Source of the DNA: Strigops habroptila
Lineage: Eukaryota > Chordata > Aves > Psittaciformes > Psittacidae
Length of the DNA: 64,000 bases
NCBI RefSeq assembly: GCF_004027225.2
Contig: NC_046358.1
Location: forward strand, 61,923,528 to 61,987,527
Direction: 5' to 3'
The translations under genes and the position numbers were made by a program. This document shows, piece after piece, positions 23,588 through 38,265 of this stretch. The notes under the pieces are model-generated. The model saw only the letters and a list, made by a program, of their open reading frames with translations, was not told where the DNA came from and made no database searches. Position 1 is the first letter of the stretch, and each line of letters starts with the position of its first letter.

Positions 23588-26500
23588 CTGCTTTTGTTTC
23601 TAGTCATTTTTTGTTCTGGTTCTTGTGCTATGATGCCATTCTTGTGAGGACTGTAGAGAAATACAGATACACAAGAAAAATTACTTTTATGGGAAATGAG
23701 GAAAAAAATCCCACAAGGTTTTGGGATTTTTGGTTGTTACAGTATTTTTAATTTTCTCTCTTAAATACTTGGCCTAACATGACTGACAAAATCATTCTAA
23801 TTATGAAAAGCAATATCAAGCTTTAGTGCGTTCTGATTAGTATTATCACTTCCTAATGTGTTCTGCTTGGAAACTGATGATGCAAGGTAGCTTAAATATG
23901 TAGCTTATTATTATTATTGATAGTTTCTAAATTTACTGAATTATTTTGCTTGGTGCTGCAAAGTGGGAAATTCTGTTCAGAATAATAGTTTTATACTGAT
24001 GTTTACCTAGTTATAAGAGTTTAAATCTTGAAGTAAGGTGAAAAATAAAAGAATTGCTGTTTTTTAAATAGAAAGCCAATACCAATAATAGGTTCTAACA
24101 CTGTTTTCTACTAAATACTTTTTAAAAATCCTTAAAATGTAAATTCTGGGTGAAAGGCAACCCATTAGCATGTCTCTATTGTCAATGGAAATGTGTTCGA
24201 GGTCACTAAATGGGAGAAGCTACTGGACATCCTGAGTTAGCATTTGCCATTACATTATTTAAAATTAGAGATTGCATTTTATGGCTTAGATATGGATTTT
24301 TCAATGAACAGAGATTCACGGAGATGGTAGATATTTTAGAATGAGACTTAGTTACAGAAAATGTAAATAGTGTAAATGCAACCTGTGATTAAAGACTGTT
24401 AAATGAGGATAGGTATTGGAAAAAAAAATAAATGGGGTTGATTAAAGAAAATGTGTGCTGTTCTTCATACTGGAAGAAGTCTTCTAGAAATCCAGCTCTA
24501 GCTTGTGAATAGAGTTTTTAGTTTGACTTAGATGCTGAAGTATTTAGTTATTATAATTGGTATAGTAATTAATACAAATTAATAGATGTAATGGCAAATA
24601 GTTTGTCATTAGTCAGTAACTTCTCAGGTAGAACTGTGCCTTTTTCTTTGCCTTTCTGGAAAATTTGTTAATTTAATGGAAGAAAGGCTGCACTACTTCA
24701 TGCAGGATGTTGAATTAGTTTGTACACACAAAGTATATAATCTTTTGAAAATATTTTTCTATGCTATTTGTGTGTTTCCATGCATACAGAGATCACTTAC
24801 TCTTTGTACCATAACCTACACTTCAGAATACTATTTATAAAAAGAAAAAGTCCCTATGCATTGACATTAATGCATGAATGTTAGGAAGTGTGGGCTGTAG
24901 TTTGTCTTCCATCTCTCTTTCATGCTGCATCTCCTTATGCAGATACTTAATGCAATAGGAATCCATATGCTTTATTGTTTTGCCCACTTGTAGACTAGTA
25001 AATAATGATGACTCTCTGGTAAAGTGCCCCCCTGTGAGGACAGCAGCCCTTTGCTCTATGGTTTGCTGGGCTAGGCTCGGTTGTTTGTTATGCTGCTGCA
25101 AGGCTGCAGAAAACCAATTCACCATGTCCTCAATGCCAAACGCTGAGCTCTTCAGTCATTCAGGAAAAGCATGGGGAAGTGGGTGGTAGAAAATGGAAGT
25201 GTAGTACACTGCGACCCCGTAAGAAAGAAATTTAGAAACTGTATTATGAGCTTACTGCAAAGTGCTGCTTATGTAGTACTGTGAAAGAAACATTCATGCG
25301 TGATAGAAGAGCAATTCACTGTGGTCAGCCACAGATGCAATCTTTGCTCTGAAATATGTGTGCATTAAAATGAGTTAAAGGGGGTAACATGCAGGGTAAT
25401 TAAAAACAATATTAGAGCACAATGGCTCTTGTTTGTTCTTGATTGGCTTAAGAACACTCTTACAAGTTTGCTTTGAGGAGGAAGGTGATGTACCTGCCTT
25501 CAGTTATTGGTGGATCTGGTTTAGGCAGTACAGGCTAAGTGGAAAGAAATATGATTTCCTAAAATTAAACTGTGTTATCTTTGGCAGTAGGTTTAAATAT
25601 GATGCTCTCTGCATTTACAGTAAGAAATGTTATTTCATAAACTGCAGCAGATGGACTGTATTAATTACACATACTTTATGTTTGTTTAACAATATTGAGC
25701 TCTATCAGTCGTTTCCTGCAGTTTCTCCCTAAACTCAGGGAAGTCTCAACAGGGTGACTGCAGCTGGGGAAATATGCCACCAAAACACACCGCCAATATT
25801 CATATACCTGACTCTTGAAAAAGTATGTAATGGCAAAAAAAAAAAAAAAGGCTGACACTGGGTTTTCAAATACCCTTTTTCTTTAGGAAGTGACAGGATT
25901 TTTTTGTGCTGCAGAAACACAGGTAAGTGTGCATAGCTGAGAACAGAACTAGGTCTAGTTAGTTTCTATCTGGCTCTGAGGTCCTTTCCTATATTGGCAT
26001 GATGTGTTTCCTTTGGGACAAATTCTCCTCTTTACAGTGGTTTTACCTGTGTAACTGAAAGCAGAGTGTTTCCATTTGTGTCAAGTTTGTTCAGATTTTA
26101 TAAACACCAGCTCCAGTAGCTATTCTAAGTGCTTTGGAATAAACTGCTATGCATTTGCCTTTGAAAAAGACCACCCTGTCCAGAAAACGCTAACAATTTT
26201 TAATTCTATGACTGTTTGTTTTCAATGTGTGTAGCCAGCTATCTATAAATACTTTTGGTTTTGAAAGCAACTTCAGCCCAGTATGAAATCATATCATAAC
26301 TGATGCTACTCACTGAAGGTTATTTATTATTGCCTACCAGTTCCAATAACTATTTTTCATGGGCTGTCTGCAGCACTGGTGCTGTTTGTAACGGGGAGCT
26401 GTAAAATGGCTAAACAATTGCTTGGCTTTTTGGTGTGGTAGGTATTAATTTCCAGTCATAATGGGTCTATGCCAGTTTGTTAGAATGAGAACGTGCTGTT

Positions 26501-29500
26501 CTCATATTTCTGTATGTTATACAGAGATCTCTAAAGGATACATGCTTGGCTCTGTGCCTGTGTACTGTGTAGTTTACCATGTTGAGATTTTGCAGTGTTT
26601 TGCTGTCAGTATTGTGGAGCTGATTTCTCCTACCTGCTGTGGATCTCACTGTTCCCAGTCTGTCTTTATGGGGAGAATTACAACTCTCATGTAGTTAAAA
26701 GCATTATTCTGACAAGCTAAAATGTTGTGCTAGATAGCATTTGGTTTTATTAAGCAAAATAAATTGATATTTAGAAGTGCCCTTTTAATAAAGGAACATG
26801 ATCCTGAACTATCGGCTGGCAGTGCTCCATTTATTTGAGTGAAGTTAAATGAACTCATATGAACCTACTTGGGGTAAGAATCAAACAAAGACTGAGTATT
26901 TCATCATGAGCTAAAGACAAATGAATCTGAAATCCCTGATTTCTAATGTTTGTATCTTTAGAAGGGTCTAATGTAATGGCTTATTACATAAAGACTCAGT
27001 TTCTGGGTATTCAGAATTGAACTTATAAAACCACTGTTTTCAATATGCTTGCAGATGTGCTGCATCAATCCCACATTGCACCTCTTTAGTGACACCCCCC
27101 AACACTGCCCAGAGGATTTGGAATCTCTCTGAATACCTAGAGATGTATTTTAAAGTTTTCGCAGGATTTCCCTTTCCTCTGAAGCATGTCATTTACATCC
27201 AGACGTTTGCTGGAGAACACACCAAGTAAGAGCACTATGTCAGCAATGTCACCCTGGCAAACGTTTTGGCTGAAGCCATTCAGTAATAATGTCTTTTGGA
27301 GCAAGGTCACTCAGGCATGTATTTCTCCTTCACCGTCAGGATGGGGATGCAGGATGTGCAGTTCTCCCTGGCCAGACAGCTCTCTTGGGCATCTGTAGAG
27401 TTTATGCCAGAAGACTGGGGGACTACAAGTGTGTTTTGCTTTGAATATGTGTGTGGAGAAAGGGAGAAGTAGTGAGAGTTGTAAAGGGAGGTTCTTTGTA
27501 CAAAGAAAGCGTTAAGGGAGACTGCTGACTAGATTTTTTTTTTTTTTTTTCTTCTTTTCAATAAGGTTTCCTTCTTTCAAATATTTTCATTTTGATGTCA
27601 GACTAATTTTCCTAATGCCACTGGTTGCTGATGGTTTACTGACCCCATGCTTTAGAAGGTGCAGCAGTGCTGGATTTGGATGCCTCCAGTATCAGCAGTC
27701 TGAGCACTTTTGACATGCTGTACTACAGCTACTCCAGCATAAGCTACTGTACCCTTCTGTCCTACCTCAAATGCCTTGGACATTTGAACAGCAAATGTAA
27801 AACTTGGAGATGTGTAATTTTTATTAAAAAGCTTATACAGACTTTTTGATCTAATAAATCCATGTAAATACTGCAGCTGGCTAAGAAAAAGTATTGATTC
27901 TATGAAAGGGCTGACATAAAAGTAGTATTTCACAATATGTATTCTAGGGGTATGTGCAATAAAAACAAATTAAAAAGTCCGTAAGCAGCAGCAGCAGTAG
28001 TTTTTTCAGTCTAGCACCGAAACATGAACATTAATGCTTATTTTCCTTTTTTCTCATTGGAGATAATTGTTCCCTGAGAATTTGGTGGTGGAGGGGGATT
28101 TCTTGCTGTTTATTTTAATAGTCATGCTCTATAGCACCAGTAGGTGATGACTAGTACCTCCAATGTTAATAATTTTTTCAGCTATGTTCTGTCTTCTTAT
28201 TCTTCAATTCAGGCTTAAGTGAGCCTGTTTTACTTCATAATTGGGATGAGCTAAGAATGTAAGTTATAACAGCCCATCTGACAGGCAAAACAGGTAAACT
28301 CTGTATCCTGATTTTGCTGTCATGAGCTTATTCCCTAATTGTGAACTGCATTGGTACATATGAGGAGAAACTCTATTTAAGACAGTGGAATTTTCAGTTT
28401 GATTAAATCTAATGCTAGATGTGAAATGTGATGCCAAATGTGAGGTGAGGATATGGTCCATTTGGACTGTGAATATGTCATTTTGTAAGATGAGGAAATA
28501 CTTTCCAAATAAGCCTTTCTGAATTGGGTCACGTGTGAAAGAAACATAAAGTAAAATGTATTATGCTGTTGATTCTTTCCCAGCTACCTGAAACTTAAAT
28601 GTGCAGGGCTTGCAGCTAGCTGGAAATCTCAGGAACTAGGACAGTGTTCTGTGCTTGGACAGCCATTTTGGGGAATTATTTATATCTGACTGTCTTTAGC
28701 CCATCATCTTTAGTGTCTGGGAAAGTCTGAGAGCATAAAGTTAATGCCTGCATTGAGTACTGTACGTACTTCACAAGTCCAGCTGTATCAACATCATTGA
28801 TATAATCCCACATTTCCCTGTAGAACACTGTGCATATATACTCATGGTTTTGCTTCTTGCAGTGCCTATCAAAATTACTGTGTAGATAGTACTATTCTTA
28901 TGGAAGGTTCATGGAAATGTTACAAGTTCCTGTGAGTACAGAGCAACTCCTTTACCCTTAACCTCAGCCCAACAGATTGCTTTAATGAACAGACTTTCTC
29001 ACAGCTTCGCAGGGTGCAAGGGAGCGCTGTGCTTGTGCTTATTCTCCACAGAACATGCCACACTTTTAGAAAGATTGCTTCAGGTTTTTCATGGGAAAAG
29101 GTCCTCCTAGGTGAGTCTTTGGAATACCTCCCTGGGTGTGAATCCAGTGAGACTGCTGCGTGAAGCCTGTTGGGGTGTAGAAATGCCCTTCTTCCAATGT
29201 TGAGGAAGATCTTGGAGAAAACCTGCTGCAGGGAGCTGGCCTGTCACCTCTAAAAGCTGCAAGGTGTGTGAGTAAGCAGATCATCATTTCCATGAAGGAG
29301 GGTGATTAGCATCACAGCATGGCTTAGTAAAATGGAATTCTGTTGTATTTCAAGCCATAAGTGGATAGTTTAATGATTGTGGTGCAGCCTGAACAGAGCT
29401 GTGCAGCAAATTCAGGCATGGCTGGTCATGCAGTGTTCAGCAAATCTGGAAGGCAGGAAGCCACTTTCAGGGTGTGAAACTAAACTAACATTCAAAAATA

Positions 29501-30839
29501 AATGTGACTGCGTTTTCAAGGTCAGCTTTTTTAAACTTCACAGCCTGGAATGCCAAGCTCTCAATACAAACCAGAAGGGAAAACATGGATGTTTAAGAAC
29601 AAATGTAAGAGAGCATCTTATATTAAAAGGAATACATTTTTATAGTCAGATATGCTTCCTCTTCCCACTAATTTACAAGTGTGGTACGTAAGCTTAATTC
29701 TAGACTGTACTAGCATACAGCTCCTGTCCCAGCTATTTCACATAGAGTTTCTTTTTGGGGACAGTCTTTTTTAACATATTAGCTAGCTGGCTGCAACTGC
29801 TACAGTAAAATAAGCAAGCTGTGTGCTACAATATATAATATGGTATGGCTACCCAGTATAAAGCAGAATTGCTGTGTCCAGCAAGTAAACTCTTCCCCTA
29901 TAAAAAAAAGATAGCAGCTATGGAGGAAAAAGTAATTAAAAGCTGTGGTTTTTAACTTTGGTTCACCAGTTAGAAAGAAAACAGTAATGGTTGATAAAAA
30001 AAAATAAATGCTGTATCTATGTACAAGGAGAGGGAGAGTATTCCCTCTTCTTATATGTATTTGACTTAAAGAAACAGAAGATTTAAGTTCTTCCCACTGA
30101 TTCTGTGGCAGTTTGCAGGTTTTCATTCTGGCTAAAACAAGGTGTACAGCTCTTCCTCGGGCAGCACTGCTGTGATGGTGCAGCAGGGCGGTTATTACCT
30201 ACTGGTGCTTGCTGCAAACAGCTTGAAATGGTCACGCTGGAAAGTGGGATTTGTCCTCGGTTGTCTTGAAGTGATGTAACCATCAAAGACAGATTAGGAC
30301 AACAGATACAACTGCTTTAATGGTGATTGCTATGCCAGGAACTTTGAACAGGCCAGTTGTCCATGAGAAGGGTCTGTAGCATAGACAACAAATACACACT
30401 TAACACCAGATTTTGCTTTTATTACACCAGGGAATAGCTCAGTGGAATTCAGTTGGGTAACTCGGAACATGCTTGTATCTAAATGTGTATTAGATTGTAT
30501 TTAGCTCTATGCAAATAGGTCCCGGAGGCGGGTAACTGAAAGCTTTTGCTTTTCTGTCCCTGAGCCAGGTTCATGTACAGACTCTGTCCTTGTCATCAGG
30601 AGAAGAGCAATGACTGCTCCAGGCTAGTGACTGCACAGCGTTGCCCTTCTACATCACACCCGCCATCATTAGACAAAATTTTGTGTGGAGTCTTTTATGC
30701 AGTGCTGCCCATGACAGCTTTTACATCACCCAGTTTTAAATGGTGGATTGCATTTAAAAAAACCTTTACTAATGAAACTAAATCAATAATACATTAAGTG
30801 CATCTTGCTTTGTAACTTGGATTGAAAAGATCTTCAAAC

Positions 30840-31010
30840 TAAACTTTATTTTTTTAAATTTCATGTGTTTAATGCCTGCATGGACCTTCCTGGTACTGCT
30901 CCCATACATAAGACTAATAATTAATTTAAGCTGCCCTGTCTAATTAGAGGAAAATGGAACAAAACTTTAATCAAATCAGTTCAGCTGGGGGCATAAATTA
31001 AGGAAGTCCA
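30840..31010. promoter_or_regulatory. TAAT-rich block, candidate enhancer
   Basis: The block has clustered homeodomain-type cores (TAATTAAT, CTAATTAG, TTTAATCAAATCA, AAATTAAG) and a CAGCTG E-box-like site, with non-repetitive sequence between them. This texture is common in conserved vertebrate enhancers. Conservation cannot be seen from one sequence, so the call is speculative. Confidence 0.25.
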
Positions 31011-34000
31011 TGGATTTCATTGAGTGAAAAATGTTCTTTTCTGTCTGTAACTGCCACTTTCAGAAGCTTTCTGTTTCTCGGCAGCTCAGTGGTCTGGAAT
31101 GACTTGGTAAAAGAAGGCAGTTCTAAAGATCAGGATTAAGTTAATCAAATAGTGGACTGAACATAATCCTGTACTCAAATTTAAACTTGATTGTGCCTCA
31201 GGATTCTGTTTGCTTGAGAGATCTTATCAACTTCAGATCTGTTGTCAGGAATGAAATAAATTATTCAACTACTATTTCAGTGGACCATCATTAATTCAGT
31301 TTCCTGACCAGTGTTTTCTTGTTTTCATGAACAAGTTTTCTAAACAAAATAATTTGGAGAATTTTTCTGTTAAAATCCTGGTAGTCATTGGGGTTAATAG
31401 TTTATTAACAGTGAAAATCAGCACTGCTTTACTGCTGTGCCTGGCCATGTACATGAATATAATGGCTATGCATTTCTCTCACTGTATAGAAGAGTATAGA
31501 ATACAGAAGAATAGAGGTAAATTTTCAAAGCTACAGTGAGCTGGTCTCCCTTTTTGAATTTAGGATTACTTTGTTATTGGCTCCTGCTTGCGTGAATAAA
31601 AGAGATTTGTGTAGCCTTGCTATTTAGCTTTCCACTGAAGTTTCATCACAAGACAAGCTGCCTGGGATCTATTCAGAGCAGCTTGCCAGCAGATTCTTTT
31701 TTGATTCTGTTGCCATCTTGGGAGGCAATAACCTTCTTACATGCCCAGAGCATTTAAGACATCTAGTTCTTTGCTTAAGCAAACAGCAAGTCAGTTCATT
31801 AAGAGGGAAAACATATCTCTGGTCAAAGTTGAAGTCTAAAGAGATCTAGGCTCCGCTTTGAAGGAATCTATCCATCTACCAGACCACAAGCTTTACAGGT
31901 GGCTTTAGAGGGAGGAATATTTTTGTTGTTATACTTTGTATAAAGATGAGGATGTCAGTATATACTGGAAAGTTACCACTAGTGCCAAGAAGCTATAGGG
32001 AAGAACCTCACTCAGGTCTGACAGGATTCTTTTCTCATGCTGGTCTAAAGGTTTATTTATTTTTTTCTTTGTTTTATCTTGGTATTTTTGTTTTAATAAA
32101 TGATTATCATTTCTTCAGGCTGTATTACAAAATCATAAACAAATATAAAAGTTTTAACACAGTTTTGGAAATAAAATCAGTGCAAGGGAAAGGCAGCCAT
32201 GTTTGGGCTTTAGGTACTTCCTTTAGGCTGTGTATGCCAGCTGATCCTCCATCGAGTGGGGTGGCTGCACTGCAGGTGGTGAGACAGTGATAAGGATAGG
32301 GCTAAGTAACTTAAATGCAGGGCCAGGATGTCTGTGATGACACAGGTGTCTGTTTGGAAGAGATGCTCAGTGTTGTTGGTTTTTTAATACTGATGTTTGC
32401 AATGTTGGGTGTTTTAATTAATATATTCAAAAGGCAATTTAATGTTATTTGTGATGAAATTCCCAAATGCTTCAAAGATTAATGACCAGAAAATATCTTA
32501 GCTCTTCGGGTTAAGATTCTTCTCTGAGTTTTATCAGTACAGTCTTACTAATTGTTGGTTTCTTTTCTACCATCTTCCAACTGTTGCTTTACTGTGACCT
32601 TTTTAGCCTATGACTCCCCTTACAGATCATGTTTCTCATCACTGCCATACAAGTAGAGAGAAATGTTTGCCATCCCTTGCATTTTCGGTTCTTGGACCAT
32701 TGCTGAGGGGTAGCGTCATAAAAAGCCACAGCTCCTGCTGTGGGCCACTGGGCAAAGGGGAAGACAAATTCAGAGGTGACAGTTTTTCTGAGCTTGTATT
32801 TCTGCCTGTGATGTCAGTCCTTTGACCCTAATTTTATTCAGACTGTAATTTAGTGAACGGCTTTTAGTGTTGCTGAAGACAGAACTGTGGGCAGCCCTCA
32901 GTCCAGGCCCTTGAACTCCATTGATTTCCCAGTCTCTGTGCAGCCTGCTTTGAATAAAGCCTTTGCTCCAGTCCCAAAACTCTGTAATAATGATTTATTA
33001 TCATTATTATCTGTCATCTCTGCAGATAATGCTTTTTATAACATGTTCCTTAAACCGTATGAAATACATACCTGTTCTCTCCAACTTTTACATCTTCATA
33101 ACATCAAGATAACATTACCTTTGGCATGTACAATGCTACAATTCCTTCAGTATGTAATGTTAAATATTATTATTAGCTTTCTGTTCTATTTTTCCCTGTT
33201 TCATATTTCCTGTGTGTGTGTTCTCTTTTGCCTCAATAGAAAGGCAAATACATTTTGGGTTTTTTAAATCTGTCTGCCACTTATCATTAGAGCTGCTGAG
33301 GAAAATTGTATTTAAACTGAAAAAGTTAATGATTTGTAATGGGCATATGCTTCATAAGGTGAAGACTGTGGAATATTCCTAATTGAATAACTAGTTCTAA
33401 TTATTTCTAATTCTAGTGGAAGCATCATTTTTCATTGAGCAATTTGTCATACACTTGAGGAAATATTAATTGATGTGCTGCCTTTGCTGTGAATATGTTG
33501 CTTCTACTGTTATTCCATAATGCTACTGGGTTCTTCATATAAGTGTGTAACAATAGGAATGCTATGTTTTACAACTTAAATATTTTTTCTGCTCAAATAA
33601 AGGATAATTCTTTATACAGCAGTGCTACATTCCAGATAAATTCTTTTATTTTCTTGGCTGAGGATTAGCATTGCTTCATTTTCACTATCTGTGGCCTGTC
33701 ATCACTAAGCCATGTCTGTTTAGATTATGGTTTTGCATTGGGATTTTTCTAATACTCCTATCATTAAATATTCCTAAAAGTCATGAGTGATTAACCTATA
33801 GATGATGTGCAGGTGAGGAGCTCTGCCCCATAAAATTTTGCTCAATCACAACTGTCCAAGTGTGCTGTGTCATAGCATCACAGTTGTTGTTTATAAGCAT
33901 TTTGTACCATTGCCAAATCTTCTTTGTCTATAAAATGACTCAGCGCTTTTGTATTTAATAGCAAATGAAGGAATAGAATCTAGATACTGAAATATTGAAA

Positions 34001-35701
34001 AATCCTCTATTAGTACTACGTGAACCTTCCTGATGGGTGTAATATTAAAGAAGGAAAATCTGTTGTCTACAATTAAGAAATAAGTATTTTCAGATATATG
34101 TATGAGTGCAAAAGGTAGGAATATAGGAACAAATCTTGGTTTTTTACAGTGCTGGCAGACTATAACATGTGGATCAACATTTATATCAGCCTTACGGTGG
34201 CTGTACAATAACTCTGTCAAAAGCTGAATATGTGACATGGGTGTTAACTCCAGTTTATGCTCCGTGGATGCACCCATTGTTGCAACAGGCTTGACTTTCT
34301 CAGAGTGTCAACTGTTTTTTCATAATATAGGATTGTTTTGTTCTCAAGTATTTATTCTACTTATTGTTTGTGCTTAGCTGTATTTGTTCTACTCAACTGA
34401 TTTATGTCAATTTACTACTATCCTTCCCTGTTTTCTTAGTCTTAATATTTTTAGATAGACTTGTAGTAGATAATTTCTTTTCACAGCAGTAGTCAGTGGA
34501 ATTCCTCTGGATTTATGCCTCTGTTACAGAAATCAGCATTCAGCCTACAGCATTCCCTGTGATATGTTTCATGATTACATTTTTCAGAAAGAATTGACAG
34601 TATTCTGTGGTGTCAAGGACAACAGAAGGACATTCCTCCTTCTCCTCTTATCCAGAGGGTCTGGGGTATATATTTCATGGATCTTTAAGGATCCTGGCTT
34701 ATTGAGAAATACAGTTTTTCCATATTCATTCTCAGTAAATATATAGGTTTCTATTTTAATCACGCTAATTCTGCTTTGGTGGTGCAAGGGGAAATTACAC
34801 AAGACCTTCTTCTGTGCTGATTATTATCCTTGGTTAGTGTCTTATGTTTACACATTATCCAGAGTCTTTGGTCCTGGCTGTTGTTCTTGGCTATGCAGTT
34901 ATTACTGGAGACAGTGGCTTTTTGAAGGTGTGACTGAGTTAATCATCCGGTCAGTCAAGCAAAAACCCTGGCGTTTTTCCCTTTTCATTCCTGAGAAATA
35001 ATTACACATCACAAGCTAACAGACTGCCTTTCTTTGCCTTTCTCAGATTTCGGTCAGTTTTTCTTTATAAGTTTTAGCTATTGTGGCTGAAAATGGATAT
35101 ATAACTTTTTGTTGGAGAAAGTCCAAACCAAAGAGGTTAAGGGCTGAGGGGCTGCCTGCTATATTTTGTGAGACACCTTTGTACATTCAGCATAACTGAA
35201 ATCCAGCTTCTGGAAGTCTTAGGATTTCTCCAGGCCTCGAGGTTCTTTTTACTCAAGGCAGAGGCCAAAATTCTGCTGTCATTCCTTTCCATCTGGTTCC
35301 AGAGTTACGTGTGGGATTAAACTTGAGTATCTGCAGACAGGTGTTAAGATTTTGGGGTTTATTGTTTATTTCAAATGTATGTTCCCTGAGTTTTGCATGC
35401 ATTTGTCCTTTTCCCCATCTCTTTATAGCTGGAGGAAGTTATCACCCTTGATCTGCATGCTGTAGCAGCTGAAGGTTTTCAGAAGGTGCAAAACTAGGTG
35501 TAAATTTGGGTCAGCCTAGGTTTGGAGGAATGCAGTACTAGAAGTACTATACAGAACTTGGATGGAGTGCTTTACAGTGCATACTGGACTGAAGTCTTTA
35601 GTCCCTCCTCAAGCTGTGCTGCCCCTATGCTGTAAGTACTTTACAAAGCAGACTTTGTAAAGTCAGGGTCTGCAGCAGTTTTGTTTAGCAGTTATTTCTA
35701 A

Positions 35702-35737
35702 CTTTCTTTTAATCAAAAGCTTTCTTTTAATCAAAAA
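35702..35737. repeat. Tandem duplication of an 18-base unit
   Basis: Two adjacent copies of CTTTCTTTTAATCAAAAG differ only at the last base (G or A). This is probably a recent small duplication. Confidence 0.85.
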
Positions 35738-36767
35738 TGTTTTAGAAACCAGTTTCCACTTCAGTGGATAATTTACTAGAGTTTTTTTAAATGATATGTC
35801 TTGGCTTTGGTATTTAATTAAAAAAAAAAAAGAAAAATGGTTGTAGTAAATCTTAAATTACAGGAACAATTGCTGGAAAAGTAATTGACACTGGCTCTTT
35901 TTAGTCTCAAACTTTCAGGTGATCACAGTTAGTTCCTCTATAAAATGGGCTCGAAGTTTGGGGTTTTTTCATTTTGCTGTATCTCTCAAAAAAATTATAA
36001 GGGCATGTCACTGGACTTTCCAAAGTACCCCTGCTTTAAAGAAAGAGATCTTAACAATGAAAGAACATTTATATAATATGTCGAGCAAGTCAATAAAAAA
36101 AAATTTGAAGTTAATGACAGTCTTAATATCCTTTTTATTACTGTAGTGTTAGCAGGACTTCCCCTCTGAGTCATGCAGTAAGAGGGTAAAGATTAAGTAG
36201 TTAAATCTTAATAAATGAATATATAGTAGTAAATTTTAGTATTTCAATCATGGGAGAAGAGGGAGGCGAATCACAGATAGTACGCAGTATGTATCTTGAG
36301 GTCAAACCATAATTTTAAAGATGCTGATCATTATGACATTGAGAAACTTAATGTTTTGAAAATTGAAACAGATCAAACTACAGTGAAAATTTTTTGTTTT
36401 TCTCTCTCAGACTAAAAACAACCAACTGACATTTTTGACCATGATACTTTTTCTGTTTTAAATATCAGAAGGAGCTCTGTATTTAAGTAACTTTCTTACT
36501 GAGAACGGGTCAGAAATATTTAAAGTATAGTCTGAAGTACTTTTCCGACGTGGTTTGTGTGGTAGATGTGGGAAAAGGCTCCCAGTGCAATAGTTAAAGA
36601 TATATAAGGGCCTATAGAGAGGCAGGTGACTTCTTTCATTTTTAGAAAGGGATGAGTGAACTAAGTATTTTTAAAATGAGCTCTGTTTTGGAATAAGGCC
36701 TCAGTGGTACTCCTGAGCAAAGTCAAGGTTAAGGGTTTAGAAGAAAAGAAATGGTGTACACATAATT

Positions 36768-36872
36768 GAGCAAGCTGTTCTAGTGGAAGGTGTCCCTGCC
36801 CATGGCAGGAGGTTGGAACTGGATGAGCTTTAATGTCCCTTCCAACACAAACCCGTCTGTGATTCTATGATA
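36768..36872 (+). mobile_element. CR1 LINE 3' end fragment
   Basis: The sequence follows the CR1 3' UTR closely: GAGCAAGCTGTTCTAGTGGA, then GGTGTCCCTGCCCATGGCAG, TTGGAACTGGATGAGCTTTA and TCCCTTCCAACACAAAC, ending in GTGATTCTATGATA. It is 5'-truncated and carries no reverse transcriptase sequence. Confidence 0.9.
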
Positions 36873-37091
36873 ATTCATTTCTAGAAAAGACAGAGAATAA
36901 GCAAAATTTGTCACAATACACATCATTATTTATTTACTTGAAACTCAACCTTGGGAAAGGGCTCCTCTTCTAAAAAACAACTGAGAAGCAGGTGCATTGC
37001 AAAAAATGTCACCACAAAAAGACAAAAAGGCAAGTCACATTCTACATCTCTTTCTTTCCATTTTTTTCTTTTTCTTTTTTCTTTTTTTCCC

Positions 37092-37123
<32 letters not shown>

Positions 37124-38265
37124 TTCCCCGCCAATCTTTCTACCTAACCCTGGGCAGTTCAGCATTTCCTATTGCACTGCTGTTTTCTGGCACGTGATAG
37201 AGTTCTTAAACTTCTCTGCTAATTGTCTGTCAGCCTGGCATAACATTTTACAAAATTAATTGCATCCTTACCACGACCAGGCAATTTGACTCGCTGTCAC
37301 CACTTCGTGTAAATAATCTGCTACTTACCTTCCCATTCCAGGAATGTATGTTTTAGCAGCCAAATAGATTTCCCTTAGACTGTTACCAGCTCCTTTTCTT
37401 CATTTTTCTCTCCTGTAAGACTTTTTTCCCTCAATACACCAGCCCCCCTTTTTTTTCCCCTTAACAACCTGATTTCATATATACTTAGAAAATTGCAGTA
37501 ATGTTGATAATTTGGGGACTTTTGTATTATTGATGGTTGCTATAGGCACCCAAGAGCAAGTTCTCAAGCTGCTCCCTTACTGGTAGCTGTAAAATCCTGC
37601 AGCTATTGAGCACAACCCAACTCGATATGCTCCACAGTATTTTCTTCTGAACAGCTGAATAATTTATAGGACTATGAAATCTTTTTGGTTGTTTTGTACC
37701 CTTAGGAGAGCAGCTGAATATTTACAGTTTTATTTTGAATATTATGATAATTTTCTGTAGTACAGAAATGTTTTGGAAAATGTACCAAGCCATACAAAAA
37801 GAACAACTTCCCTATTATTATACGAAAGGTTTTAGTTTTCAGAGAAGAAAGGCTTTGCGTATGATAGCTTGGTGGTAAAATGCAGCGTGCTTAACTGCTA
37901 GATAAAATTCTAATTGTGCAAGAATAATATGGAGTGAGGAGGGATAAGAATAGGAGGAAGCAGACCTAGGTCTGTCTATTTTGATTGGTGTGTTAGTGTC
38001 TTGCTTTTACTAGATACTTGTTCAGGTAGAAGACAAGAAGGCTTAAGGTGATGTGTTAGGCAAATACAGTGACAGCTCCTTGAAGGCACAGAAGGGGTTT
38101 AAGCAATAGGACATTTGGTCAAGTTTTGCAGATTCTGGAGCATGGCTGAGGTTTTACTAAGCCTGAACTGTATCACTGGAGCACATGTCCTCTTTGTTGC
38201 ATTCAATAGGTTACGTAACTGCATGAGGGATCTGCTACTGTAGGGTAGTGTACGGGAAACATACT
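36873..38265. other. Intergenic stretch with a long pyrimidine tract
   Basis: No gene is recognised. The main feature is a C/T-only tract at about 37043-37128. Open frames across it are artefacts of the homopolymers. The rest is AT-rich and unremarkable. Confidence 0.6.
37043..37128. repeat. Long polypyrimidine tract with C and T homopolymers
   Basis: The tract is about 85 bases of nearly pure C/T: mixed TTTC units, then a run of C, a long run of T and CCCC. Exact lengths of the C and T runs are prone to sequencing error. Confidence 0.8.

Larger units (their letters stand above)
23021..36767. other. Gene-free intergenic stretch
   Basis: No protein-coding or RNA gene is recognised. Visible structure comprises a perfect palindrome at 23564-23587, A/T homopolymers (25834-25849, 27533-27551, 35820-35832), a short GCA run near 27984-27998, a TAAT-rich block at about 30840-31010 and an 18-base tandem duplication at 35702-35737. 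Open frames up to 128 codons (33891-34277, minus strand) lack any family motif. Confidence 0.5.

Noticed and set aside
36926..37259. Lys/Gly- and Phe/Pro-rich open frames
   Set aside because: They are translations of the polypyrimidine tract, not proteins.
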